Shown here in pieces: positions 28,989-40,599 of a stretch of DNA of 64,000 bases. Each line of letters starts with the position of its first letter. Position 1 is the first letter of the stretch. The DNA lies in contig CM055113.1 of assembly GCA_029204225.1 (NCBI GenBank), positions 18,073,746-18,137,745 of the forward strand. Reading direction: 5' to 3'. This DNA is from Diphasiastrum complanatum. Lineage: Eukaryota > Streptophyta > Lycopodiopsida > Lycopodiales > Lycopodiaceae. A program made the position numbers and the translations under genes. Below the pieces are notes generated by a model. The model saw nothing but the letters and a program-made list of their open reading frames with translations. It was not told where the DNA came from and did not search any database.

Positions 28989-31081
28989 ATGGTTCTTCAT
29001 GGCAAGTGCAAGCATGCAAAAGGTAAGGAAAGAGCTAACCTCATCAATGGAGGTGAAGGTTCTTCCTTGGAAAAGATTATTGTTAATGATTTCTTTGATC
29101 ATATGTCAAAAGACGTTGCTAGGTGCATTCATGAAGGAGATGGTTCTTCTACATTCTTTTGTGATGAGTCCAAGAAAGTCATTTTTGCAGCAAGTGGAGT
29201 CACATGTCTTCATAAAGAGAGTAGATCAAATCGTTCTATCAAGAGACTTGGTGAGGGAGATAGTCACAAGTCGAGAAGAAGAGAAGTATGTGAAGTGTTC
29301 AAAGTAGGATGTACTTTGAAGATGTCATTGTGAATGATAGTGAGAAAGAATCATTATCATATGAGTCATTACCTAAAACAATGAGGAAAAGTTCTTGTTT
29401 GAAAAAAGAGATTACTTCAATCATCCTTATGTTGAAGTACTAATCATTTTTTTCATGGCTTCTAATGTTTTTGAGATTTCTACTTCTTATGATGCAATCA
29501 TTAAGAGGGAGTCCTATAAGGAAAGAGCAATGGAAGATTGGTTCTTGGGAAGATCCAAGGCATGGAACTCACATCTCTTCATCAACTCAAAGGATTCTAT
29601 GATTGTGAATTGATCAATCATGATTGAGATGGCAAAAGGTTGGTTGGAGAAGACTACATAAAGAAAATCGAGAGGCAATTTCTTCAAGGCAAGGGAGATC
29701 TCATTGGTGAGCTTATTGAGGTTTGTTATGGACTCAAGAGGGCTGGATTTCTTAGGTTTTATGCTCATCTTCACCTACTCTACTTCATGTTGGATGGAAA
29801 GTTTGGAATCTATCTTTTGTTTTATGATGGTGACATTGTTTTCACTAACCTTTGTGGAAATTCGAGATCAAGCATTGATGAGATATTGTTTGATCTAGAT
29901 CATATGTTTGAGAGGGAGTATTTCCAGAGGTTTAGGTCTAAAGATATTCATATCTTTGATATCTTTGATGATCCTTGAAGATGGTATACGAGTAGCTATT
30001 CACTTGGTTGTTGATGGAAGCGTGTTTTAAATCGGAAGGTCATCCCCCTAACCGTAGAAAGTTCAAAAGCTGAACCCCAGTTTGAAAGGTAAGCAAGTAG
30101 AAGCGACTCATTTTGCTTTACTCACATGTTTTGGAGAATCTTCTTGTGTAGATGATGCTATGCAAGTGGATATTGGTTCTCATGGTTTTCATACTAGAAA
30201 ATCAAGTAATGGATTTGAAAAACAAAGTTTGTTCAATGACTTTGGTTGATGATCAAGAGTTTGGTCTCAAAACGCTTCAACTAGTCAAAAGGGAAGGTGG
30301 CAATCTGGAGCTAGTCAAGAGCATCAAAGGAAGAGTATTTGGCAAAGATGTTTTGGATCTGTTTTTGCAGCTTGTTGAAGAGTCAAGTAAGGTCAAAGGA
30401 GCAGCAATGAAGTGTTGCTCAAGTTTACTTTACTTGTTCTATCTCATGTTTGAGCTATTTCATGTGGATGTGTGCAAATTGTCAAGATATGGACAAACTA
30501 GCTACATTGTCTTGCAATATCTTATTGTTGGAGTTGTACTAGCATTCTTGGCTGGTTTTGTTGATGGAAATGAAGCTATTGGAGGTTTAGATCAAGTTCT
30601 CAAGTGTTGAGGTACTTGATGCCAATGTTTGGAGATTGTCAATTTTTGGTGAATTCATGGTCATTTTCTTGTGTTAAGTAGATCTTGAAGATGGACTAGT
30701 GCAACCTACTTGGTTTATGGAGTCATGTGGTGTTGCATTTGCATCATTTATAGGACAAAGTTGGAGGAGACAAGCAAGCAATTGGTCATCACTCACATTT
30801 ATTGTTTGGTTGTTGTAATTTTCCAGAGAGTTCAAAGTTTGAAACATGGAGGAATCATTTCATTCACATTCTATTTGGTTTTTCATGTTCTAGTTATATC
30901 TTGACGTGTAAAATTGATGTAAGAAATAGTGAAGCATCCAATTTGGACACTATTCTCTATATCAATTATGAAAGATACTTTAGAACCTTAGAAATGAGAT
31001 CTATACTTAGGATGGAGATCATTCTAAAGTTGGATCAAAGTTCTATTGTCAAAACTATGCCAAAACTAGTTGAAGAGGGAG
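28989..31081 (+). pseudogene. Degenerate interior of copia element F, with reverse transcriptase remnants
   Basis: Several short plus-strand frames replace integrase and polymerase. At 29640-29978 the reading GDLIGELIEVCYGLKRAGFL, LLFYDGDIVFTNLCGNSRSS and IDEILFDLDHMFE is recognisable, though decayed, as copia reverse transcriptase: YGLKRA matches YGLKQAP, and FYDGD stands for YVDD. Frames at 28989-29333 and 30152-30610 match nothing I know. A purine tract (GAAGAGGGAG) directly precedes the 3' LTR at 31082. Confidence 0.6.
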
Positions 31082-31136
31082 TGTGAGAGATTTCAACTAG
31101 TTTAGTCACATTTTGGTAAATTGTCAATAAGAGGCC
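31082..31136 (+). mobile_element. Truncated 3' LTR of copia element F
   Basis: Fifty-five bases matching the start of the 26296 LTR, minus a 10-base TTTAGTCTAG segment that is duplicated there. Homology then stops at 31136. Because the 3' end is missing, no target duplication can be checked. Confidence 0.85.
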
Positions 31137-32250
31137 GATGATCTTTGTGAGCACTACTTGGCATACCGCACAACGCGTTGACGCAAGAGAATCTCTGTCT
31201 CTTACGAATTCTAACTCATTAAGTGGTTTCGCTTACTACCGGACTTTGACATCAACTCATCTACCAATGCTTTGCAACTCTCACAGCCCTCTCTCTCGCG
31301 TTCATCCTATTTATATAAGAACAGAGAGAATGGGCTTAAGCTGATCATCAGATTACAAGAATTGGTTTAAGCACGTTCTAACGGCTTTCAGTTTGTTGTC
31401 TCCTTCGTCTGTGGAGTTCATTGTGCATCTGGTACTTCGCTTGATCTTCCCTATACTTGGGTCTTGAAGATCCGCCATATTTGCAGCCATTTGTGACTAT
31501 AATCGTTTCTCCACGTTTCTGTCGTGAAGATTCTTTGGCAAGCAACCGCAGATAGACCATAGCAGGGGTTTCTGCGGTGTTCGGGCGGTTCATCTCTTTG
31601 AGAGGAGAGAACCATTGTGAACCGTATTCGTTGACTCTACGGTGGCCTTCGGTCAGCTTTCTTCACGGACTATCTTTGTTTTGCTTCGTAGGTGACCATA
31701 AGTTCCAGCTTGGCAGTTGCCTTCGGTTTGCTTCATTGTGAGTCGTGGTCTTCGTAAGTGTTGACCTTCAGTTTGCTAAAGCATATCGCAATGGACTGTA
31801 GACCGGAGTGTTGCGGTTCGTTGAAGTGGCCTTCGTTGCCTTTGTTGCTTTGCTTTCGTGGTGGCCTTCGATTCGGTTGTGCTTCGTTGGTCTTCACTTG
31901 TAACCGTAAGGTTGACCCTTGCGGTGCGTTGCAGTTGCGATTTCGTTCGGTTTATTTCGACTTTGTAATGGACCGTATGCATGACTTTACGGTTGCCTAC
32001 GGTGCCTTAGTTAACCGTTTGCAGAACTTTACGATTGCCTATGGTGGCCTTCGTTGAAGCCATATGTAGGAGTGTTGCGATTTTTTACAGTTTTTGTCTG
32101 TTGGCAGTTTCCATGTATTTCTGCAGAGACAATCTGCTGGCCTTTTACGAGTATTTCTACAGGTAAGGCCTGTTGGCCCTTTACGTGTATTTCTGTAGGT
32201 ATTGGATCATAAGCTATAAGTGCTTTGTAGGTAGAAACATCATATTTCTT
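31137..32250. repeat. G/T-rich region with recurring GTGGCCTTCG words
   Basis: Between 31640 and 32060 the words GTGGCCTTCG, GTTGCCTTCGG and TTGCGGTGCGTTG recur in degenerate form. TATTTATATAAG at about 31308, followed by GAACAGAGAG, looks like an LTR-type core promoter, so this may be part of another LTR or leader. No coding frame is credible. Confidence 0.4.
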
Positions 32251-33493
32251 CAAGCATTACTCCGTTAAAATCGATTAATTATAATGTAACTTATGAAAGT
32301 TTATAAATGAAAAATCCAAAATTTGGATTCCAGTAATTCTCTTACTGTATTTAACAAATTTTTATGTGTTGACTAAAGAATTACTTCCATTTATTACCAA
32401 TATTCATTAGTTTAATTGAAATTCACTTTAACAAGTATCTTACTAAAAGCTTTTGCGTGCTAAGCTTAATGACGGAATCGTTTAGAATGCAATAGCAAAC
32501 CTATCGATCAAAAAAGAAAAAAAAATGGATTTGAAAATCCACGAGCACAATTTAACTCAATTCATCGAGAGTAACCTCATTCCAAAGTTAAAATTGTTAA
32601 GCACACGACGGTACTTGGTAATTAAAATTTTCGTCACTAGTTACTTGCATGAGACCCCTTTCTTGAAGACTATTTATTTGCCGTTAATTCCAAATTTATG
32701 AACCTAGTTCTTAACCCTTACTACTTAGGATTAAATCCAGGCAAAAATTATTCCTTCAACGATTTCCTCGGTCAAGGTTTAATAATAATAATATCCCGGC
32801 TTTTATTAAAAATGATGAGAAAACCCATGATCATACAAGAAGATTAAAGTATTTAAAATAATACCATAGAAAGCAAAAATGAATTAAGCTACCCAATAGC
32901 TAAGTTAAAAATAAAAAATAGTGAGCTAATTGCTCAAAACCAACTGCCCTTGCCGTAAATCACTAACTAAAAACAACCATACATTGGTCAAGGTTTGAAA
33001 AATTGGCATTCTCAAACGTGGGTTTAGGTGGATTTCAAAAATCACCTTTTTGAACCAACAACAAAGTTTCTTCTCATGCAAAGGACGCAAGAAACACTAG
33101 AGGCATTACAAGCCCTCACCAAAGAGTAAGGGAGTTGATGAAGACGCAACAGCCGCCATTGCTATTTCTTGCTCCACCTATCAATCTAGCATTGCTGCCC
33201 TGCAGCAAACTGTGGCAAAATCGAGCTTCAGCTCATAGGCACCATCTGCGCCATATCCAGATACAAGCAGCTTTGGCTTCCTGTTGGTGAATGGCAACGA
33301 GCAATAGGAGGTGTTGGATCGAGCTCCAGACAGCGGCATCCCTCAAAACTAATGGCTTCAGCATCCCAACGCTCTTCCAGCAAATCAAAAAGCCACCTAA
33401 CTTGCTGTTTCGTCCCTAAGGATTCTGTGACAAGTTCCCCAGCGTCAGAGATTCTGACTTCTGAAATTCAGAAACCATCATTCCATTCATAAA
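32251..33493. other. Intergenic, AT-rich, nothing recognised
   Basis: No ORF above about 60 codons and no structured repeat. From about 33130 the sequence becomes more balanced in composition, but I cannot assign it. Confidence 0.4.
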
Positions 33494-33575
33494 TATTCCT
33501 ATGGTCAGAAACCAGTGGAGGTAGAGCGTCAGTCTTGTAAACTGAAGGTCCAGAGTTCAATCCTCTGTGGAAGCA
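33494..33575 (+). tRNA. tRNA-Thr(TGT)-like sequence, 5' half damaged; probable pseudogene
   Basis: The anticodon arm TCAGT-CTTGTAA-ACTGA has anticodon TGT. The T arm CAGAG-TTCAATC-CTCTG pairs perfectly, and the 3' acceptor strand is TGGAAGC plus A. The D-arm region reads GTGGAGGTAGAGC with extra bases, and the expected 5' acceptor strand (complement of TGGAAGC) is replaced by a poor match (ATTCCTAT). The internal control regions are partly kept. It is either a decayed plant tRNA-Thr gene or a tRNA-derived retroposon; the 3' half is near perfect. Confidence 0.55.
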
Positions 33576-34332
33576 CAAAAAAATAAACAGGTTGCTAACT
33601 TTCTTCTACCCGTTGTGAACGGGTTGCCCTCCCAATTGCATGGCTTAACAAAAACTTCCATTCAGATCTATCTCTATGCTTTCTCCATAGTGCTACAAAT
33701 TCACAGGTTCACAGCACAAAAAAAAGAAGATCAGGAATTGCTTTTAGCAGGCGAATGATTCTTCTGTGGAAGTCTCCACTCAGTCTTAGCTTACTTTCAA
33801 GTCAACATTTGAATAACTGCAATTTCAATCAATGTCCCTCCACATGCAGGTACACAGGAGGATTTGGGTATAGAGAAACTTCTAATCCTCTGGAATCATG
33901 CTTCTACTTGCATACAGTTCATTATATTCACAAAAAATTGAGTTTGCAATCAAGTTTTCAATGAAGCAAGAAAACATGATTCAGAACATTATGGGGTCAT
34001 GCATGTTATCATAATGCTTAACAAGCAGAATTAAGCTGTGTGACAAGCAACATAATCTACACATGCAGATCATTCTATATCCTATGAAAGCCTCCCCAAG
34101 AAAAACAGAAAATTATCAATGAATTCACACCAATTCTCAGCATCTTTGGAAAAAATGTTGAAAATCAATCTACCACATATTTTTTGATAAGTATGCCAAC
34201 AAACATGAATTAGTGAACCCATCTTCAACTTCTCTTGAGTAATCAACACTCCAATCCGGGACATGAATCCACGTGCTTCCGACTTGATGCAAAGCTTGTC
34301 TCCAATCCTATCCAAGACTGCATCTTAGCCGG

Positions 34333-34344
34333 GCTCTGATACCA
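34333..34344 (-). other. Copia primer site on the minus strand
   Basis: The minus strand reads TGGTATCAGAGC. The sequence at 34346 and above, starting TGTAACCTAGATC on the plus strand, would be the LTR side. No gag follows at lower coordinates, where only a 77-codon unrecognised frame (34082-34315) is present. It marks another reduced copia copy. Confidence 0.6.
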
Positions 34345-34345
34345 A

Positions 34346-35843
34346 TGTAACCTAGATCAATCCTGGATCTAGCCCTTGAGCCATGCCATGTGAATGCTTG
34401 AGGAGAAGATAGCAATTGGTAACATGAACCAAAAGTTGTCGACGGGTGAATCTCTACCCCAATATTTAGAAAGTAGATTCATGTGCATGACCTCATGCAA
34501 TCCTCATGCAACCCAACTATGAATAGATCACAGCTCTCATGCGGTCCACATGCATACAACAGTCACATATTGCACTACTCCATATGTCTCATTAAAGAGT
34601 GTCTGGGTCCTCTCAAGGTCATTAGTCACGAATTGGCCTTGACATGAAATTAAATCTCACCAACAATCTCGAATATCGAAGCGCCGGTCCACCATATTAG
34701 GACTATTCCATGTCCTTAGCTGAATATGGGCGTAACAACTACAATTCAGATGCCAGTGGGTGGAATATCCCCAAAGAGACACAAAGTCATAGTTCTAGAG
34801 AGTTTCTAAGAAGAAAATATTTTTGAAGAAGAAGAGCTCTCAACTCTTAGCAGTACCATTAGGTCAAGCTAGCACTTCAACATTAGTCTTTATTGATTCT
34901 CAAAGTTTTCTAGGGCTACATCAACACTAAGGACAAATGATAAAAAGATGATGGAAAACAAGATAGTTGTGGAACTCCAAATACCAACTTTGGGCAAGAA
35001 AAATACTTTGATGGCCCAAAAAATTAACAAAGCTCAATAAATAACATTTAATATCAACATAACATGGGGATTAATTAGCAAACGCACAATTGTAGCAGAT
35101 TTAAGCACATGAAGAAGCATTGTAGAAATGTGTTTCCTAGTTGCAAAACTATATACAAAGTACGTAGTATTGATTCACAGAGAATAAGGACGTTGAATGG
35201 ATTTTTTCAATCCTCAAGAGTGATTGATTGCATGGTCAGATCTATCTCCTTGATAATCTACCTCCAATGGGTTGAGATAGAGTCACAATCTTGATCAATA
35301 GTAGCAAGAGCAATCAAAAGAGAGTAAAAATAGACAAAGGAGACCACGTGTGAAGTATAGTCCCCTGTACAGCCCGTTAGCAGAGTTTAATGTTCACAAA
35401 TATTTGATTGCAAAATGATCACTCAAAAACAAGTTACAAGGGAGAAAACCCAAGACTCGCTTTTGGACTCCAAAATCATGATTGTCACACTAAGCTCCTC
35501 AATGAGCAAGTACATCAAAGTCATCATTGGGGCTGGTTGAGCAGTTGTGGCTCATGTTCAAGTGGCATGTCATCAATAGATCTACCTACTCATCTCTAAT
35601 TTACCTAATCATTAGGTATGCAAAAAACAAGGGTTAGTAGTTCACCACTCTAATTTCCTTGATTTTAGGAGTAGGGCCCTAGATTATAAAAATCTTGACC
35701 AAATGACCTACCTAACACCTATGGTTTAGATCTAAACTTACCTAGGCCTATTCTTCACACATGGAAACTGCCTCCACACATGTGGGATCTACTATGCACA
35801 AGATTCACATGGTTAATCAAGTTAGAATTGTCCAATTTTAATA
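34346..35843 (-). mobile_element. LTR or LTR-bounded debris between a primer site and a polypurine tract
   Basis: At 35843, on the minus strand, GAGGAGG is followed by TATTAAAATTGGACAATTC, nearly the start of the element D LTR, so an LTR begins there. A primer site abuts the other end at 34344. Either one 1.5-kb LTR serves two elements in tandem, or two different LTR pieces have been joined. There is no gene inside. Confidence 0.35.
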
Positions 35844-35854
35844 CCTCCTCAAAA

Positions 35855-36660
35855 CTACCTTGATAAAACTATGATATAGTTATCCATAACTCCAAGGGCT
35901 GATCTTAGCTTGATAAATGAATCCTTAGACAAGGATTTGGTGAGGATATTCACTATGCAATCTGATAATGACACATGTTGGAGTTGGATCTCTTTAGCTT
36001 GCACATTCTCCCTCACAATGATGAGCAATCTTGATGTGCTTGCTCCTTGCATGGAATGTAGGATTGGTTGCAAGTTGTTGGGATGACTGGGTGTCACAAA
36101 AAATGATTGGTACCTCCTCATCCTCCATCACTTAAAGCTCCAATAACAACCTCTTGAGCTAGAAAACCTGCTTTGTTGTGGAGGTCAAAGCTTTCTACTA
36201 GGATTCTACTGGTGATAGTGAGATTGTATTCGTACCTAATATGCAAGTTACATCTCTAATCCTAGCCTTACATTGTCCCCAATGGTCAAGACGAAAAAAA
36301 GATAAATGTAGCCAATATAATGTAATAACTTGTGCAACATTCCAAAGAGGTAACTTGAGACTGAAGTTTGCACAATGTTAAAAAACCACCCCATCACATA
36401 AGAATGTTGCAAATGTACTTATGAAAATTTGATCTACTTTCTAACTTGCAAAATCAAAATTTGAGATAGCTCTCAAGTCAATGTTAGCACCTCTATAAAG
36501 TATGCCAAAATTCTTGGTGGCTGAGGCATACCTTAGCACCTTTTTGGCCATTTTCCAATGTAGAATGAGAGGATCGTGCATAAATTGGCTCAATTTACCT
36601 ATGTTATAGCTAATATTAGGCCTAGATATAGTTAGATAGATCAAGGAGGCTATACACTTT
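35855..36660 (-). pseudogene. Copia RNase H fragments (element G)
   Basis: The 36441-36644 frame reads LTISRPNISYNIGKLSQFMH and HWKMAKKVLRYASATKNFGI, a copia polymerase/RNase H join. The 35855-36121 frame gives the C-terminal tail (KEIQLQHVSLSDCIVNILTK, FIKLRSALGV). Between them the RNase H centre is frameshifted, with about 150 bp of foreign sequence near 36260-36400. The tail is followed by a polypurine tract and LTR start at 35843. Confidence 0.75.
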
Positions 36661-36699
36661 CTATTAAAAATGTCACTTCCAACTTGATGAGGCTTGGTT

Positions 36700-37560
36700 A
36701 ATCTTGAGATAATTGATCTTGATAGGATCTCACACGTGTGGAGTCTGTTCCCACGTGTGAAAGGATGTACATAACTTACTTTTATAATGTTAGATTGATT
36801 TTAGTTAGATCTACAGTGTGAAATTGACTTTTGACTAGAATCTAGAAAAAAGTCATTTTGGTCAAACTTTATGTAAATAGATTGCACTTCCATGTGAATG
36901 AGTTACTACTCACACATGTCAAGATGCCATTCATACATGTGGATAAGATTGTAGATGATAAGATTGAGAGATTTCATTAGATCCTATTTTATAGGATAAT
37001 TGTAGAAGACTAGTTTTTTTGTTTCTAGCTAATGAGAATAGTCAACTCTGGGAAATGAGCATATATGGCTCCCATTGGTGGATCTAGATGATTAGGCACT
37101 CTTCACACGTGTGAAGGCTTGCTGGATAGTACACAGCTCATGGATGTACTTGATCTATAAAGGGATCAACCAAATCAATGAGAAGTTGATGTGACATTGG
37201 CAATTTCTAGTTTTCCTTGTAATTTCCACATTTATCTTGAGCTTTTATGATTGGAAGACTTTAGTATGCAAATGTACTTTACTCTCTGTCTATAGTCCGT
37301 ACTGGTATTGTCCTCCACACGTGTGAGGCCGCTCTCATGGACATACTTGTCTTATAAAGGGATCAACCAAATCAATGAGAAGTTGATGTGACATTGGCAA
37401 TTTCTAGCTTTCCTTGTAATTTCTATGTTTGTCTTGAGTTTTTATGATTGGAATACTTTATATGCAAATGTACTTCACTCTCTATTTACAATCCGTACTG
37501 GTACTGTCCTCCACACGTGTGAGACCACTCTTCATAGTTTTTAATCATTTGATCCATTGC
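36700..37560 (+). mobile_element. LTR segment with duplicated core promoter
   Basis: Contains exact CACACGTGTG palindromes at 36731, 37104, 37316 and 37512. A 197-bp tandem duplication (37143-37339 and 37340-about 37530) gives each copy its own TATAAAGGGATCAACC (about 37156 and 37353). It separates copia fragments on the minus strand, so it is probably an LTR that landed in them. Exact ends are not visible. Confidence 0.55.
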
Positions 37561-37599
37561 TCTTGCTAAAATCATAGTGTAATGCATCTAGATCAATAT

Positions 37600-39560
37600 C
37601 TGACACATAGAACTTGATAGATCATTGGATTAAGCAATCAATTACTCTTTTTCTTACTACTCCATGAAATTGCACATAATCATAATGAGAGCATGTAGTC
37701 AGTTGTTGATCATCTTTGTTGGTAGCCCAATTTGCATCGACATAGCCTTGTCATTTTATCTCATTGTTGTCATTATATTCCATGCCAAAGTCATAACTAC
37801 CTATTATGTGGCAAAGTATACTTTTTGTCGTCTTCTAGTGAACTTCTCTAAGTTCATTCATGAATCGATTGATGACTTTGGTTGCATAAGCTATATTTGG
37901 TCATGATGTTGTTAAGAAGATAAGGTTGCCTACAAGTTGTCGATACAAAGTTGCATTCACCAAAAGATAAGCATCAAGCTTGGCCAAATTTTCACTTGAG
38001 TCAATGAGAGTTTATGTCAGCTTGCACTCTTGCATGTTGAACTTCTTGAGTATCTCTTGAGCATATTTTGCTTGAGAAATGAAAATATAGCTCCTTTGCC
38101 TCCATATTTTGAGGCCTAAATGAGCAAACCAAGGTCAGTCATTTCTGTGAAAAATCGTCAAAATCTATCTTGGTTATTTTGTGTTTCTAGTTTGTGAGGA
38201 AAAATCACATGAGTGGAGCATGTTCTCACATGTAGAAAAAGTCAAAAATAGTTTATGATGTTGACTTTAGGGGTTTCCTAAGTTTTGATGTCAAGCATTT
38301 TGGTGAAGAGTTGGCATAGATGACAAATTGATCAAATCCACATGTAATGCCTCTATTGAGCCAAAGTAGTGTAAGAGGTGAAACTCGAGCTAGTTAGGCT
38401 TGTGACACTTGTTTAGATGTAATTTGATGAGTGATCAAGTCAAAGTGTTGGCTGTGGTCAAAGGATCCAATCAAAATAGAGATATCCTTATGAAGGGTCC
38501 AATAGAATTGCAAGATGGATGCATCACTCATCCAATAGCATTTGAGAGGCTAGGATTAGGGGTCCCATGAGTTTTATATGTACTCCTCTTTCCAATCATG
38601 ATCTAAGTTGAGTTTTTGAGTCAAATTTGAGAATTGTGGATTTTGCTTGTATTACACTCTTTCTCTCTACCCGAGACCAAAAGTGGTATATTCTCTCTCT
38701 ACCCGAGGAGAGGAGCTTGGCTTTACTTAGTTTTTTCATGAATCACTTTCCCACCTGTGAAAGTACTTTGCTTATCTATCTTTGCCTCTATGTCTTAGAT
38801 TTTTTATCTAGATTTTGGATTTCAATCTAGGATTGATCTAAAAGTGCACAAGCTTGCTTAGGAGATAACATCAGGCATTCCCACACATGTGAAATTTCAC
38901 AATTTCAAACATTTTGGTTAGACCTACCTCGAGATCATCCATTTTTGCTAGATTAGAGTATGTAATTATAAGATCATCAACATGAAAAATATTATTGATA
39001 GCTTCACCATCTTTCTTCATGTAATGTGTGGGTTTAGATTTGGTATTTTAGCTTGCTTAAATATTGTTTATGTGGCCATACCTTGCTTTGGGAGTTTGTT
39101 TGAGTCGCTAGAGCACCTTTCTTAGTTTGCGTACATAAAGGTCCTTGCCTCCAGCAACAAATCCTTGTGGTTGTTGCATGTCAACTTCTTTCTCAAAATA
39201 TTCATTTGAAAATGCAATTTTCACATTCAGTTGTTGGAGGTTTCAATTGCAATAAGACACTATTGCCAAAACAAGTCGGATTGAGGGCACTTTTGCTATG
39301 GGAGAGAAAGTCTCTTCATAATCCATACCTTTTTTTTTTTATGCATATCCTTTTGCAAACAAATCCTGCTTTGTGTTTGTCAATGATTCTATTGGCTTTG
39401 AACTTGGTTTTGTAAATTTGTTTGCAACCAATGGGTGTCTTTCCTTATGGTAACTTCACTAGCTCCCAAGTGTTATTTTCCTGAAGTGAGTTTAGTTCCT
39501 CTTGCATTGCTTGTTGCCAAGCTTCTTCTTTGCTAGTTTTTGAAAAATTGAGGTTCTTGG
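37600..39560 (-). pseudogene. Decayed copia reverse transcriptase/RNase H (element H), split by an inserted LTR
   Basis: Minus-strand readings, across many frameshifts, give AWQQAMQEELNSL near 39.5 kb, YEETFSPIAKV near 39.3 kb, VDDLIITYSNLAKMDDLEVG near 38.95 kb, FTEMTDLG near 38.13 kb and an RNase H tail down to about 37.6 kb. The reading is interrupted between LTKMFEI (38.91 kb) and FTEMTDLG (38.13 kb) by the LTR at 38259-38901. This is a Tnt1-like copia lineage distinct from elements A and D. Confidence 0.7.
38259..38901 (+). mobile_element. Solo LTR inserted in copia element H
   Basis: Starts TGTTGACTTTAGGGG and ends TTTCACA. It is homologous along its length, in the opposite orientation, to the element A LTR at 5255-5965, sharing TTGGCATAGATG, TAATGCC-CTATTGAGCCAAA and CTCGGGTAGAGAG. 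No internal element follows it. The 5-base flanks (TATGA and ATTTC) do not match, so its ends may have been altered. It interrupts a copia polymerase. Confidence 0.7.
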
Positions 39561-39569
39561 TTGTCATCA

Positions 39570-40330
39570 ATGCAAAATTGGTGTCATGCCTTGGCTAACT
39601 TGGTCTAAATCTTCTTGGTCATCACTGGAAGCTAGATTAGCCTTCTTCAACATTGTTGGCACTTGGTGGGTCCCACAATGAAAGTGTATTAGCCCAACCC
39701 AATGAGCATAATCATTAGATCTGTATAACTTGTAAACTAGGAATAAAAAGACTTGAGGCATTAGCTTAGAATAAAATAATGTTGAGGCCCCAAAGTCAAG
39801 TTAGTTAATTTCTAAGTTTAGACAGAATTACATGTACATGTGAGGGCCCTTCTCACTCTAAAATAAACTCATATGAATCATGTGGAGGGGACTCTTCTAA
39901 ATTAGAACCTGTAGAATTTAAATGAAGGGCTTGGATTAAAATCCTTTTTCATTTAGAGATAACCAATTAAAGACAAGGGATAGGGCCTTCTCCAAAAATC
40001 AAACCTCTTGTACTCATTTGCCATGGTCAAACAAGAGGAGGAGACTTAGTCTGTTTGTGACCTAAACGTTCTCTCTCTCTCTCTCTCTCTATGCTTTTCA
40101 TTTGTTCATGCTTTCTAGTTTATTGCTTTTGTTTTTTTCTTGAACTCTTAAGAGAGTGAGAGAGGGGAAGGTACAAGAGGCCTCCCTTGACTCATCTTGT
40201 TTTGGTAGATAGGTTGTGGTTAGTTAGGAGTGGGTTAATTAGGTGAGAAGGGTTTTGGTAGTTAGGTTGTGGTTAGTTAGGAGTGGGTTAATTAGGTGAG
40301 AAGGGTAGAAAGCCACAAAGATAAGCTATC
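39570..40330. other. Foreign insertion in copia element H, with 53-bp tandem duplication
   Basis: Copia homology stops near 39.57 kb and resumes near 40.3 kb. The gap holds a (CT)n run at about 40071-40090 and two copies of a 53-bp unit (40211-40306) containing AGGTTGTGGTTAGTTAGGAG. It may be an LTR or MITE, but ends are not clear. Confidence 0.45.
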
Positions 40331-40599
40331 TTCGTGAGGGAAAATGCTATTCCCTTGGCAACAAAATCCCCATTTGACAGGTACTCTAAAACCACAACAT
40401 GCTTCTTTCAAGGTCTCAATGGCCCATCTTGGGACTTTCTTTGAGATGATGATGGTGGCATCCATGTGTCCCATGAAAATGAGATGGTCTTCCTTTTCCT
40501 TGATTTTTCTTCATCTTCATGTTGTTCTTGTACTGCCTGGAGTTTCTTGTTTTCTCCTTATACATTAAGACCTCATTGATAGGTATCAAAGTTTTGTTT

